From a virus, in IMG/VR virus record IMGVR_UViG_3300048029_000388, positions 1 to 24,298 of that record: 24,298 bases of DNA. One strand, 5' to 3'. The position numbers and the translations under genes were made by a program. Numbering within the stretch: position 1 is the first letter of the stretch; each line of letters begins with the position of its first letter. The notes below the pieces were generated by a model. That model worked only from the letters and a program-made list of their open reading frames with translations. It ran no database searches and was not told the origin of the DNA. Of this stretch, positions 13,255 to 20,622 are shown piece after piece.

Positions 13255-13419
13255 TTGGCAAAAAAACATGACATTAATATGATTGCTCAATGGGCAAGAG
13301 AAAATGGAATACGAGGTTATGAACATCTCGATCCAAAAGAAAGACAAAAACATCAGTACAACACTGCAAAACGTGTTGCTGAAAAAAAGCAGAGGCAAAA
13401 GAGATATGAATCTAATTGA
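13255..13419 (+). CDS. Small basic protein, TTG start
   Basis: A 54-residue ORF starting at TTG 13255, with a perfect AGGAGG (13244-13249) 5 bases upstream. It reads AKKHDINMIAQWARENGIRG then YEHLDPKERQKHQYNTAKRV and a Lys/Arg/Gln-rich end. It fills the space between two genes and overlaps the next by 14 bases. The helical, basic character suggests nucleic acid binding. An ORF in another frame across this stretch has no ribosome binding site and is a shadow. The strong Shine-Dalgarno makes this a confident gene despite the non-ATG start; function unknown. Confidence 0.7.
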   Translation: MAKKHDINMIAQWARENGIRGYEHLDPKERQKHQYNTAKRVAEKKQRQKRYESN

Positions 13420-13693
13420 TCTTTATGCAAATCCTCCAGTTCGTTTGAGCTTTGGAGAAGCATACGAACTAAGCATCATTGACACTGGTTATGGTGCTGG
13501 TTCTAGTACGCCATATGAGATCATGGCATTTAAAAACGGTACTGGTTGTGAACTTCCTGGTATTACTGTTGAAGGAGATACTGTTAAAGGGTTTCTTAGT
13601 AAAGAGGAAGTTGACGGAATTATTCTTAAAATGATGAGTATTTCTGGTGCAGAACCGGTAAATAATAGTGCAGAGGGGGAAATAAATGACTAG
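13406..13693 (+). CDS. Conserved hypothetical protein (95 aa)
   Basis: Start ATG 13406 (MNLIDLYANPPVRLSFGEAY); the open frame extends upstream to 13283 but that part overlaps the TTG-initiated gene in another frame and looks non-coding. The product has blocks YELSIIDTGYGAGSSTPYEI, GCELPGITVEGDTVKGF and an acidic tail. Gly-rich and beta-rich, no membrane segment. It overlaps the lysin gene by 8 bases. I do not recognise a family. Confidence 0.72.
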   Translation: MNLIDLYANPPVRLSFGEAYELSIIDTGYGAGSSTPYEIMAFKNGTGCELPGITVEGDTVKGFLSKEEVDGIILKMMSISGAEPVNNSAEGEIND

Positions 13694-14363
13694 AATCGTT
13701 AATTTTATTAGCGGTGCTATGACTGCCTTTATAGGCATATTCGCCGCTACAGTTATTTTTTATTCAACCGTTCCACTACCACAGGCTGTAAAAGCAGATA
13801 CTACAGGTGTACATCCTGATTTTCGTGTGGTAACCCAAGACGATTATATCTATGAAGTAGATAGTTGGTTTACACAGGTGAGTCAGGACGAGATACATTG
13901 TTTAGTACAAAATGCATACCACGAAGCACGATCAGATGGATATGCAGGAATGTATGCAGTTACTATGGTAGTTATGAATCGTGTACACGATCCAAGATAT
14001 CCTAATACAATTTGTGCAGTAGTATATCAAGGCCCAGTCCGCGAAAGTTGGAAAACTAAAAAGGTTGAGTCTATGGCAGAAGAGGATAGAATTTACTATC
14101 CTATTAGGCATAGGTGTCAATTTAGTTGGTACTGTGACGGCAGAGCAGATGATATGCGAGACGAAGATGCATTTTACCTTGCACAGGAAATTGCACATCT
14201 TGTAATTAGAGCATACATGGGTGAGTATCCACTTGCTGATATTACTGAAGGCAGTACACACTATCATACAAATTACGTTAGCCCTAAATGGAAAAACGAC
14301 AGAGGTATGGCTAAAATAACTAGAGTTGGAGTACACTATTTTTATAGGTGGGAAATACTTTAG
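13686..14363 (+). CDS. SleB-type cell wall hydrolase (lysin)
   Basis: Lytic enzymes of the SleB/Hydrolase_2 family cleave peptidoglycan glycan strands. Residues about 8-30 form a membrane anchor or uncleaved signal (FISGAMTAFIGIFAATVIFY). The catalytic domain begins at NAYHEARSDGYAGMYAV (candidate acid Glu80). Further family motifs are VVMNRVHDPRYPNTICAVVY, QFSWYCDG and the end ITEGSTHYHTNYVSPKW. At 225 residues it is a full-length single-domain enzyme. The N-terminal anchor suggests export by the host secretion system (a signal-anchor-release style lysin). It may be the phage endolysin; no holin is clearly identified nearby, though several tiny membrane proteins are candidates. Confidence 0.88.
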   Translation: MTRIVNFISGAMTAFIGIFAATVIFYSTVPLPQAVKADTTGVHPDFRVVTQDDYIYEVDSWFTQVSQDEIHCLVQNAYHEARSDGYAGMYAVTMVVMNRVHDPRYPNTICAVVYQGPVRESWKTKKVESMAEEDRIYYPIRHRCQFSWYCDGRADDMRDEDAFYLAQEIAHLVIRAYMGEYPLADITEGSTHYHTNYVSPKWKNDRGMAKITRVGVHYFYRWEIL

Positions 14364-14908
14364 TGATTAAAACATTTGACTCTGAAAATTTTAGAGACAA
14401 TGCTACAACCGGGAGAGGTGCTTTCGGTTGTAGTTTTACCTATGGCACTGGTGTAGAATCTTATGAAGCATGGCCTAAACTTGTAGGTGCAAACAATTAT
14501 GGATTACCAGGAAGTTCTAATGATAAAATTTGCAGACTTGCAATAGAATATATACGTCTTGCAAAACCAGACACTATATTTGTAATGTGGACATTTCCAA
14601 ATAGACGTGAATGGATTGATGAAGATGGGAATGTTCTTCGTTTTAAAGCAGATGATGTAAATTATAAATGGGAAGAGGCTCACATAGAATTACATAACAC
14701 ACATTGGGATAATTACAATTATAGCAAAAATAAATTATTGCTTGAATCTTTTTGTGTAAATACAGATGTTAGACTATTTCAACTTAACGTCTTAGATATT
14801 GATCACAGTTTAATGAATAGTTATGGGAGTGATAATTCACACCCAGGAAAAGAATGGCATATATATGTATCAGAGAACTTTACTAAACAAATGGTGGCTC
14901 GCCCATAA
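14363..14908 (+). CDS. SGNH-hydrolase-like protein, copy 2 (canonical DxxH)
   Basis: It starts at GTG 14363, overlapping the lysin stop (TAGTG), with GGGAAA upstream; GTG 14348 is an alternative. The 181-residue product has block I FGCSFTYGTG (Ser24), a Gly block in GLPGSSNDKI, an Asn-containing block in MWTFPNRREW, and block V DNSHPGKEWH with Asp157 and His160. All four catalytic elements are present, unlike copy 1, so this copy is the best candidate for an active esterase or acyltransferase. It is short and cytoplasmic. The following gene overlaps it by 44 bases. Confidence 0.72.
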   Translation: MIKTFDSENFRDNATTGRGAFGCSFTYGTGVESYEAWPKLVGANNYGLPGSSNDKICRLAIEYIRLAKPDTIFVMWTFPNRREWIDEDGNVLRFKADDVNYKWEEAHIELHNTHWDNYNYSKNKLLLESFCVNTDVRLFQLNVLDIDHSLMNSYGSDNSHPGKEWHIYVSENFTKQMVARP

Positions 14909-15560
14909 GCGATATGCTGGAGAAGTTTGGAAAGTAAAGTGTGATACTACAATACTAGATTCCCCAGAAAATTATATAGATAAAACATTCGAACAGTTTA
15001 AAAAACTTCCATTGGAAGATGTCATGGCTTTTTCAGAAGCTGAAGTTACTGACAATAATATGGAGAATCGTGAGGTTCTAGAAGATGCTAGTAAGATACA
15101 TTACCTAAGACATTGTATACGTAATGATGGATTAAACTTTGCTCCACAATTACTGCACGAACCATGGAAAGATAGGTATAGAGTACACCCTGGTAGTGGT
15201 AGATTCGCCGCCTTATGGTTAGAAGGGTATAGAGAGTTTGATGCAATATATATTCATTTCGTTGAAAACAATTTTGTTTCTCCAGCACGAGCAACGGAAT
15301 TAAAAACACAAGCTGAATTTATACAAGCAATAAAATTAAATAATATAGAACCTTACTATGAAACCTACTTTGCATTTCCCAAAGTAGCAAAGGATTGTAG
15401 AAATACGCTAAATATGGATAGAGAGTGGCAATGGCACCATACACCAACATATATACCTTGGAAGTTTATACGTTGGAGTGAAGGACCAGAGTTTCTAAAC
15501 TATAAAAGAAACTGGCGCTCTTATGGTATTGACTTATGGAGAACATTAAATGGCATATAA
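14865..15560 (+). CDS. Hypothetical protein with a weak ParB-like segment
   Basis: I place the start at ATG 14865 because the frame upstream lies wholly inside the SGNH gene; this leaves a 44-base overlap. The 231-residue protein begins YQRTLLNKWWLAHKRYAGEV. In the middle YRVHPGSGRFAALWLEGYRE recalls the GxxR strand-helix of ParB/Srx-like folds (HPGxxRxxA), preceded by INxxxx-like text (CIRNDGLNFAPQLLHEPW). The rest is aromatic and basic, ending FLNYKRNWRSYGIDLW. Apart from the ParB echo I recognise nothing. Adjacent to SGNH copy 2, it may be a partner in the same pathway. Confidence 0.7.
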   Translation: MYQRTLLNKWWLAHKRYAGEVWKVKCDTTILDSPENYIDKTFEQFKKLPLEDVMAFSEAEVTDNNMENREVLEDASKIHYLRHCIRNDGLNFAPQLLHEPWKDRYRVHPGSGRFAALWLEGYREFDAIYIHFVENNFVSPARATELKTQAEFIQAIKLNNIEPYYETYFAFPKVAKDCRNTLNMDREWQWHHTPTYIPWKFIRWSEGPEFLNYKRNWRSYGIDLWRTLNGI

Positions 15561-15825
15561 AATAACAAAGAAAATTACACCTAATCCTGTACCTGACAGT
15601 GCTTATGCAGATGTAGCCGCCTGGAAAGCCGCTAACGGTCCTTACCATGGATCACAAGCACCAGCAATTCAAGCTCAGGAATGGACTTTGGATAGTGATG
15701 GTAAGAGCATGATTATTGCACTTACTTACGAAGATAAAGATACATGTGATAGACATCAATTGACAGAACCAGAAGATTATGGTGATGCATACGATACTGC
15801 CACTGTAAGCGAAGGCGAAGTATAA
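15550..15825 (+). CDS. Small acidic phage protein
   Basis: A 91-residue protein whose ATG overlaps the previous stop. It contains PVPDSAYADVAAWKAANGPY and WTLDSDGKSMIIALTYEDKD, with an acidic tail. It has one Cys and no membrane segment, and looks soluble. It is the last gene before the promoter at 15830. Function not recognised. Its Ala-Ala pairs use GCC-GCC and GCC-GCT, part of the codon pattern described under findings. Confidence 0.75.
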   Translation: MAYKITKKITPNPVPDSAYADVAAWKAANGPYHGSQAPAIQAQEWTLDSDGKSMIIALTYEDKDTCDRHQLTEPEDYGDAYDTATVSEGEV

Positions 15826-15829
15826 ACAC

Positions 15830-15858
15830 TTGACAATTTCTTAACATCGTATTACAAT
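15830..15858 (+). promoter_or_regulatory. Sigma70-type promoter of the metabolic gene run
   Basis: TTGACA (15830-15835), spacer 17 and TACAAT (15853-15858). No palindrome in the spacer. The expected start point (about 15865) coincides with an ATG, so the first message may be leaderless. The long overlapping gene run from 16071 to the window end has no other clear promoter. Confidence 0.75.
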
Positions 15859-15864
15859 GTATAC

Positions 15865-16011
15865 ATGTTAGAAGTATTATTTTGGGTTTGCATAGTATTA
15901 TGGTTCTCGCTCTTTCCTCAGAGCTTCCTTAGAACTATACTATGCATTCTTCAACTTATAGGGTTATCCTTTGGTTTGTTTTTACTATACTATGGGATAA
16001 CACATGCATAG
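15865..16011 (+). CDS. Small two-span membrane peptide (possibly leaderless)
   Basis: A 48-residue ORF. MLEVLFWVCIVLWFSLF and ILQLIGLSFGLFLLYYGI are two hydrophobic segments separated by a short PQSFLRT turn. It lies just after the promoter at 15830-15858 and has no Shine-Dalgarno; the ATG falls at the predicted transcription start, so a leaderless message is possible. Holin-like size and topology, but no family match. The same DNA contains inverted repeats, so it could instead be a structured leader. It was found by reading the gap before the QueD-like gene. Confidence 0.5.
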   Translation: MLEVLFWVCIVLWFSLFPQSFLRTILCILQLIGLSFGLFLLYYGITHA

Positions 16012-16012
16012 T
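15889..16012 (+). repeat. Interlocking inverted repeats (TGCATAGT / ACTATACTATG)
   Basis: TGCATAGTAT (15889-15898) is perfectly complementary to ATACTATGCA (15937-15946). A second copy of the right arm, ACTATACTATG, ends near 15993, and a second copy of the left arm, CATAGT, lies at 16007-16012 and can pair with ACTATG near 15988. The arms could therefore form two hairpins or switch partners. They overlap the small membrane ORF and precede the QueD-like gene. No terminator T-run is present. Confidence 0.4.
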
Positions 16013-16070
16013 GGCCTACACACATCAACCCACTTAAAATATTCTGCCGTGTTTAATCAAGGAGAAATTA

Positions 16071-16550
16071 ATGGCTTATTATAGCACAAAAACTTATAAT
16101 CATAGTATTGGACTAAGTGCGGTTTTTAGACAACCACACGCAGATCATTCACACTGTAAATACTTACATGGTTACAGTTTAGCATTCAAGTTTACATTTG
16201 GTTGTAAAGAACTTGATAACAAAAACTGGGCAGTAGACTTTGGTGGATTAAAGCCACTTAAACAATGGCTTGAAGATACATTTGATCACAAGACAGTGAT
16301 TGATGTAAATGATCCTCATCTAAACGACTTTAGAATTTTAGAAGCAAAACATCTATGTCAAGTTGTTGTACTAGATGGCGTGGGTGCAGAGAAGTTTGCA
16401 GAACATGCCTGGCGATTTGCAGACGAATTGATTAGAGAAATGACAGATGATCGTTGTTGGTGTGAATCTGCTGAATGTTCTGAGCATGGAGCAAATAGTG
16501 CAATCTACACACCGTTTACTTGGCAGAAGACAACATTTGCAGATGCATAA
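16071..16550 (+). CDS. 6-pyruvoyl-tetrahydropterin synthase/QueD-family protein
   Basis: QueD converts dihydroneopterin triphosphate to 6-carboxytetrahydropterin on the way to preQ0/queuosine; family relatives act in pterin synthesis. Seen: a His-rich front (PHADHSHCKYLHGYSL, candidate nucleophile Cys29), FDHK (72-75), LDGVGAEKF, and SEHGANSAIYTP near the end. The usual HGH zinc motif reads HGY here (33-35), so one zinc ligand seems changed or supplied from elsewhere. The length, 159 residues, is slightly above that of bacterial QueD. A ribosome binding site AAGGAG is present. No queC, queE or folE is in the window. The family is confident, the exact reaction is not. Confidence 0.8.
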   Translation: MAYYSTKTYNHSIGLSAVFRQPHADHSHCKYLHGYSLAFKFTFGCKELDNKNWAVDFGGLKPLKQWLEDTFDHKTVIDVNDPHLNDFRILEAKHLCQVVVLDGVGAEKFAEHAWRFADELIREMTDDRCWCESAECSEHGANSAIYTPFTWQKTTFADA

Positions 16551-17454
16551 CGAACCATTTATCCTAGTAATAGGTACAAGTCATTCATCAGGCAGTTGTG
16601 CAGACAGGGATTGGAAAACAGCGGGTATTAAAAATACACCGCTGTTAGAATATTCTGATAGATGGCCCAGCAAGATGGAAGCTGACCTTGAAACAAAGGT
16701 AATAAATCTATCACAACCTGGTGTAATTAATTCAAGAATGCTTGCAATACTTGCAGATGCCTTTGACAGAGGTTTGGATAACTGTAAGGCAATTATAATG
16801 GAAGTAAGACTTGGAACTGGTGGTAGTGCAGTTGCTTATAGTGGCTTTCAATACTATGAAAACTTTCCTAACAAATGGAAGAATAAATTAATAAGAGATA
16901 TAGAAGCAACAGTAGAATATGGTTTAGGTGATTGGGCTTACAATAGATTCTTTAGCACATATGCAGGTGGTAAAGTACACAAGCCTGGATATAGTAGAAA
17001 ATTACTAGGTGCGGCATTTCCATATGAGATAGTTCCTGATAGGGCTGTTGAAGATATGGATCATTATATAGAGCAAAGATCAAACTTTTATCATAGGACA
17101 GATCATCCAACATGGGATGATTTTTTTGATATAAGAAATATGCAAAAAATGTGTGAGCTTGCAAATATTCCTTTTAAATGGTTTCACTGGTCAAAGAAAA
17201 CCACAGTATCAGTAATGGAGGAATATTTGTTTACAGAATATCCTAATGTAGGGCAAGGGAATATGTTGCTAAAGGATGATTCAGTTCAAGGACAAGTTGC
17301 AGGATTATGGAACTATATGAGAGATTTAGGATATCCTACTGACGATTCAACTATACAATGTAGTTGCAGACATATGAACGAAATTGGTACGGAGATTGTA
17401 TACCAAGAATTATTAAAACCGAGGATTAATCAATGGTTGAAGAACAAATTATAG
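16543..17454 (+). CDS. SGNH-hydrolase-like protein, copy 3 (CxCxH variant)
   Basis: Start ATG 16543, overlapping the QueD-like gene by 8 bases; the open frame upstream is a shadow. The 303-residue protein has block I VIGTSHSSG (Ser13), a Gly block around NLSQPGVINSRM, and IIMEVRLGTGG. The C-terminal block is CSCRH (273-277): Ser replaces the expected Asp and two Cys flank it, closely matching CECEH of copy 1. The SNFYH-like block (here RSNFYHRTDHP, in copy 1 LSNFYHLQS) is also shared, so copies 1 and 3 form a subfamily. Metal or disulfide chemistry by the CxCxH motif is conceivable. Activity unproven. Confidence 0.7.
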   Translation: MHNEPFILVIGTSHSSGSCADRDWKTAGIKNTPLLEYSDRWPSKMEADLETKVINLSQPGVINSRMLAILADAFDRGLDNCKAIIMEVRLGTGGSAVAYSGFQYYENFPNKWKNKLIRDIEATVEYGLGDWAYNRFFSTYAGGKVHKPGYSRKLLGAAFPYEIVPDRAVEDMDHYIEQRSNFYHRTDHPTWDDFFDIRNMQKMCELANIPFKWFHWSKKTTVSVMEEYLFTEYPNVGQGNMLLKDDSVQGQVAGLWNYMRDLGYPTDDSTIQCSCRHMNEIGTEIVYQELLKPRINQWLKNKL

Positions 17455-17732
17455 AAAACTTACGTGAAGTATACGATCCTGAAATAAGTGTCAATGTATA
17501 TGATCTTGGATTGATTTATGAGATAAATGTTAATGAGTCACATGTAGATATAGTAATGACATTAACTAGTGCCTTCTGTCCAGCGGCAGATGAAATTATA
17601 GCAGACGTACATGATGCATGTTGCCTTGCAGAAGGAATAGAAACATGTAATGTTGATGTAACGTTTGATCCACCTTTTGGCCCTGACAAAATGAGTGAGG
17701 ATGTCAAAATGATGTTAGGAGTTTGGGATTGA
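17433..17732 (+). CDS. SufT/MIP18-family (DUF59) Fe-S assembly protein
   Basis: A 99-residue protein. The family mark is [20 protein letters not shown] followed by [13 protein letters not shown] with the conserved Cys49, then [20 protein letters not shown] and a terminal LG. These match SufT/PaaD/MIP18-like domains that help mature Fe-S proteins. It overlaps the upstream SGNH gene by 22 bases and the downstream ferredoxin by TTGA, so scaffold and client-like genes are adjacent. Phages seldom carry SufT; with the A-type carrier at 21964 it suggests a viral Fe-S maturation function. Family identity is confident. Confidence 0.88.
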   Translation: MVEEQIIENLREVYDPEISVNVYDLGLIYEINVNESHVDIVMTLTSAFCPAADEIIADVHDACCLAEGIETCNVDVTFDPPFGPDKMSEDVKMMLGVWD

Positions 17733-18091
17733 CATTTATAGTAAATGATGCATGTATTAAATGTAAGTATACAGATTGTGTGGAAGTCTGTCCCGTAGAT
17801 TGTTTCTACGAAGGTGACAACATGCTTGTTATCAATCCAGATGAATGTATTGATTGCGGAGTGTGTGAGCCTGAATGTCCAGCAGGTGCCATTTTGCCAG
17901 ATACAAATCTTGGTGGCTGTGATGTTGATTGGGTTGAAATAAACAGGAAATATTCTCAAGACATGAACTGGCCTAATATTACAGAAATGAAAGAACCCAT
18001 GCCAGATGCAGATAGTTTTAATCCAAAAGAAGGATATACAGGACCAAGTAAACTAGATCAGTTAAGTGAAGAACCAGGAGAAGGCGATTGA
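17729..18091 (+). CDS. fdxA: 7Fe ferredoxin (FdxA-like)
   Basis: Start TTG 17729 (overlap TTGA with the previous stop) gives [20 protein letters not shown], matching the classic beginning of FdxA-type ferredoxins; a TTG two codons upstream is less likely. Cluster ligands are Cys9, Cys17, Cys21 and Cys25, then Cys40, Cys43, Cys46 and Cys50, spaced as in Azotobacter ferredoxin I ([3Fe-4S] plus [4Fe-4S]); Cys12 is extra. A tail of about 65 residues ends acidic (EEPGEGD). Low-potential electron transfer in the cytoplasm is expected. It sits between SufT-like and PyrF, and could donate electrons to an oxygenase or dehydrogenase such as those encoded nearby, but the partner is unknown. Confidence 0.92.
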   Translation: MTFIVNDACIKCKYTDCVEVCPVDCFYEGDNMLVINPDECIDCGVCEPECPAGAILPDTNLGGCDVDWVEINRKYSQDMNWPNITEMKEPMPDADSFNPKEGYTGPSKLDQLSEEPGEGD

Positions 18092-18729
18092 AAATAATTA
18101 TAGCATTAGATAGTATAGACGCAGAAAAGAATATTGATATTGCAACAAGTCTTAAAGGCATGGTTGATGGATTTAAAATTAATCACCTGATGTGGGAAAA
18201 TACAAAATTACTTAAAACATTAGCAGATGAATTGTTTATTGATTGTAAATTATGGGACACACCAAATACAGTTGAACAAGTTCTAAGACGAATAAAATGT
18301 AAAGGTGCTACAATGACAACAGTATCAACCTTTAACAATAGAGCAGTATTTGAGGCTTGTCAAAAATATGCAGATGATATGAAAATATTAGGAGTTACAT
18401 ATCTCACAAGTTGGGATAGTATGGAACTTCTTAATATTACAAATCAAAATGCAAAAGTTACATGGCGTAGTGCTATAGATAGTATAAGCGACTTTGGCTT
18501 TTCAGGAGTAATATGTAGCCCTAAAGATTTAGATACAGTAAAACCACTAGCACCAAATATGTTAAAAGTTTGTCCTGGCATAGGTAATAATCCTGGGCAG
18601 ACACGTACAGTGACGGCAAAAGAAGCGTTAAATATGGGTGCAGACTACATTGTAGTAGGCAGAACAGTAACTAATGCAGAAAATCCTGCAAGTGCAGTAG
18701 AAGAAATGAAAGAAAGTTTACTTTTATGA
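18088..18729 (+). CDS. pyrF: Orotidine 5'-phosphate decarboxylase
   Basis: It converts OMP to UMP, the last step of UMP synthesis. Seen: IIALDS with Asp8, FKIN with Lys30, the catalytic array [10 protein letters not shown] (Asp52, Lys54, Asp57, Thr61), then VCPGIGNN for phosphate binding and [17 protein letters not shown] near the end. All catalytic residues of the family are present, and at 213 residues the length is normal for the compact bacterial form. It starts with TTG 18088, overlapping the ferredoxin stop. It is 4.0 kb upstream of a dihydroorotate dehydrogenase-like gene in the same run, so the phage seems to support pyrimidine supply. No orotate phosphoribosyltransferase is recognised in the window. 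Confidence 0.93.
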   Translation: MKIIIALDSIDAEKNIDIATSLKGMVDGFKINHLMWENTKLLKTLADELFIDCKLWDTPNTVEQVLRRIKCKGATMTTVSTFNNRAVFEACQKYADDMKILGVTYLTSWDSMELLNITNQNAKVTWRSAIDSISDFGFSGVICSPKDLDTVKPLAPNMLKVCPGIGNNPGQTRTVTAKEALNMGADYIVVGRTVTNAENPASAVEEMKESLLL

Positions 18730-19550
18730 AACTTTATAATTTAGATCAAATAAAACAATTACAAACTGAAGGCAAGTTTATTACACATGAATGGCCACTT
18801 CTTAATGAAAAGTATTCTGATAGATGGGACAAAGCTCAAGAAGCAGTTGAAGTTTTAACTAATCCAATGCTAATGATTGAAAGTCATAAGAAGCAAGAAG
18901 GTAGAGATGAAACAGAGTGCAGAATAAAAGTAAGAAAGAATCATGCTAGAAATTATGAGGAAAGTTACGAGTCTGATACTTGGAGTTGGCTAACTGATAT
19001 CTTTCATCATACACAAGGTGATGATTCATGTATTGCAATTAGAAAGAAGTTATACATAATTGGTGGCACATCAAAAATGATTGACCAATACGGAATAGAT
19101 ATTCCTGTGCTGAATTATTGGGTAGACTTTTGGAAAGACATGGAACCTATTGTTGAACACTACGGAAGAACAGTATTTCCAGATGTAAACAGATTCATAC
19201 ATAGACTTTGCATTATTGAATATAGTTATCCTACTGCAACTCCTGAAAACTATATAGAACAAAGAAAATTTAACACAGTTAGTTTTGGTGATGAACATTG
19301 TGATGAGCAATTAGCAGGTTGGCATATAGGTGAAAACTATATGGAATATCAGGCACAAAACAAACAAACAGGTGAATATGAATACATACCTAATCTAGAT
19401 AAGACTAACACAATTTATATGTTTGGTGAGTTTGCTAAAAAGTATGGTTTTGATCCTACATATCATAGAATGATTCATAATCCAGATCCTACTGTAGGCA
19501 CAAGATACTCACTTATATGTAATACACTAATGGATCCAAAATGGCAGTAA
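18726..19550 (+). CDS. Fe(II)/2OG oxygenase-like protein (H-x-D...H-x8-RxS)
   Basis: A 274-residue protein; the start overlaps the pyrF stop by ATGA. The C-terminal half carries GDEHCDEQLAGWHIGENY with HxD at His191/Asp193 and YHRMIHNPDPTVGTRYSLI with His251, Arg260 and Ser262. The spacing H, eight residues, R-x-S is that of isopenicillin-N-synthase-like oxygenases, in which Arg and Ser bind 2-oxoglutarate. The N-terminal half is helical without known motifs. Substrate unknown; small molecule, lipid or peptide hydroxylation are possible. The neighbouring ferredoxin is not normally needed by this class. The reading rests on the motif set, which is complete. Confidence 0.65.
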   Translation: MKLYNLDQIKQLQTEGKFITHEWPLLNEKYSDRWDKAQEAVEVLTNPMLMIESHKKQEGRDETECRIKVRKNHARNYEESYESDTWSWLTDIFHHTQGDDSCIAIRKKLYIIGGTSKMIDQYGIDIPVLNYWVDFWKDMEPIVEHYGRTVFPDVNRFIHRLCIIEYSYPTATPENYIEQRKFNTVSFGDEHCDEQLAGWHIGENYMEYQAQNKQTGEYEYIPNLDKTNTIYMFGEFAKKYGFDPTYHRMIHNPDPTVGTRYSLICNTLMDPKWQ

Positions 19551-19822
19551 AAGTATTTTTTATAGCAAAAATAAAAGACTTCAATGATGAATATAAAGAC
19601 TATGTGCAACGTGTAAGAGAACTTGGCGAAGCACACCCTGGATTTATAAGTCTTGAAAATGAAGAGATAGGTGATATTGAAATAACAATTACAACATGGC
19701 GTAGTAAAGAAGATGTAGCAGATTGGGCGAAGGATCCTGTACATGTAAGTGCTAAACGTAAATGGCGTAATTGGTATCATTGGGTAAAAGGAATACATGT
19801 AGAATGTACACTGGACAAATAG
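19541..19822 (+). CDS. ABM-like small monooxygenase-fold protein
   Basis: A 93-residue protein with the pattern of antibiotic-biosynthesis-monooxygenase folds (dimeric ferredoxin-like barrels): a beta strand MAVKVFFIAKI, then a helix, HPGFISLENEEIGDIEITIT, TWRSKEDVADWAKDPVHVSAKR and a C-terminal strand. The motif W-x-S-x-E-D-V-x-x-W-x-x-D-P-x-H is characteristic. Members cleave haem, modify quinones or only bind ligands, so a specific function cannot be assigned. It overlaps both neighbours (10 and 19 bases). It sits directly after a 2OG oxygenase-like gene, so two possible oxidative enzymes are adjacent. Confidence 0.72.
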   Translation: MAVKVFFIAKIKDFNDEYKDYVQRVRELGEAHPGFISLENEEIGDIEITITTWRSKEDVADWAKDPVHVSAKRKWRNWYHWVKGIHVECTLDK

Positions 19823-20622
19823 CAATATGTGTGTCTGGAGAGACACGTGATTTTAACGACAACAAAACCCATTGGCTATCAGATGTTGAACGTATATTTG
19901 GTAGAAATAACGTGGACTTTTATGGACATACCTGGAGCCATTGTGAAGCTCCTGAAGTAAACTACTTTAAAAAAATTGAACAGACAGATCAAGTTGTAAT
20001 AGATCACTGGGCAGATAGAGATCCTGATCGTAGACTTTTCAAGCACGATATTCCACCACATCTTCAACCACAAGCAACAAGAGCCGCCTTTGGTCAGTTG
20101 TGGAGTAATAAACTTTGTATGGACTTAGTACCTGTAGAAGCATACGACCTTGTTATTCGCTATCGTTGGGATATAGGTTTATTTGAAGGTCATGCTAAAA
20201 GGTTTCCAAATAACTTTTTAAATGCAATTAATTTACTTCAAGATATTAATACACAACAAATGCATCATGATAAAAGGCCTTGTGAGCATTCATTAGATGA
20301 TTTGGAAGCTGGAAACATAGTTACAGATATTAAAGAAGATTATCCATTTTGTGTGGCTACTATGCCATTTTCATTTGATTATTTAGAAGATCAATGTATA
20401 TGGTTTGATAGACATGCACATAAAAGAATAGTACAAAGGCGTATTGAAACAGATTTGGTGTTACTAATACAAAAAGATGGCAAGCCAAGTAGTCATCAGT
20501 TATGGAAAATGTATATAGATGAATTAGGAATAAACCCATTTATAAAGTTACCACTTACGTGGAGTAGAATGTTTTGGGAAAGTGATATGAGTAAAGAGTT
20601 TGCTAAGGTATGGAGCATATGA
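19804..20622 (+). CDS. Glycosyltransferase-like protein, tandem copy 1
   Basis: Start ATG 19804 overlaps the ABM gene; a TTG at 19771 is less likely. The 272-residue protein has AICVSGETRDFNDN at the front, VDFYGHTWSH, then YDLVIRYRWDIGL and KPSSHQLWKMY near the end. This order (SG-x-x-R, an H-T-W strand, then YDxxxRxRxD) is that of a large family of glycosyltransferase-like proteins of phages and giant viruses, where R-x-D would serve as a metal/nucleotide-sugar-binding DxD equivalent. It is paralogous to the next gene by the same four blocks. A role in glycosylating virion, host surface or DNA bases is possible; the acceptor is unknown. Confidence 0.65.
   Translation: MYTGQIAICVSGETRDFNDNKTHWLSDVERIFGRNNVDFYGHTWSHCEAPEVNYFKKIEQTDQVVIDHWADRDPDRRLFKHDIPPHLQPQATRAAFGQLWSNKLCMDLVPVEAYDLVIRYRWDIGLFEGHAKRFPNNFLNAINLLQDINTQQMHHDKRPCEHSLDDLEAGNIVTDIKEDYPFCVATMPFSFDYLEDQCIWFDRHAHKRIVQRRIETDLVLLIQKDGKPSSHQLWKMYIDELGINPFIKLPLTWSRMFWESDMSKEFAKVWSI

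Noticed and set aside
14348-14362. GTG 14348 as start of SGNH copy 2
   Set aside because: GTG 14363 overlaps the lysin stop as in the other coupled genes and has GGGAAA upstream; 14348 adds only five unconserved residues. It remains possible.
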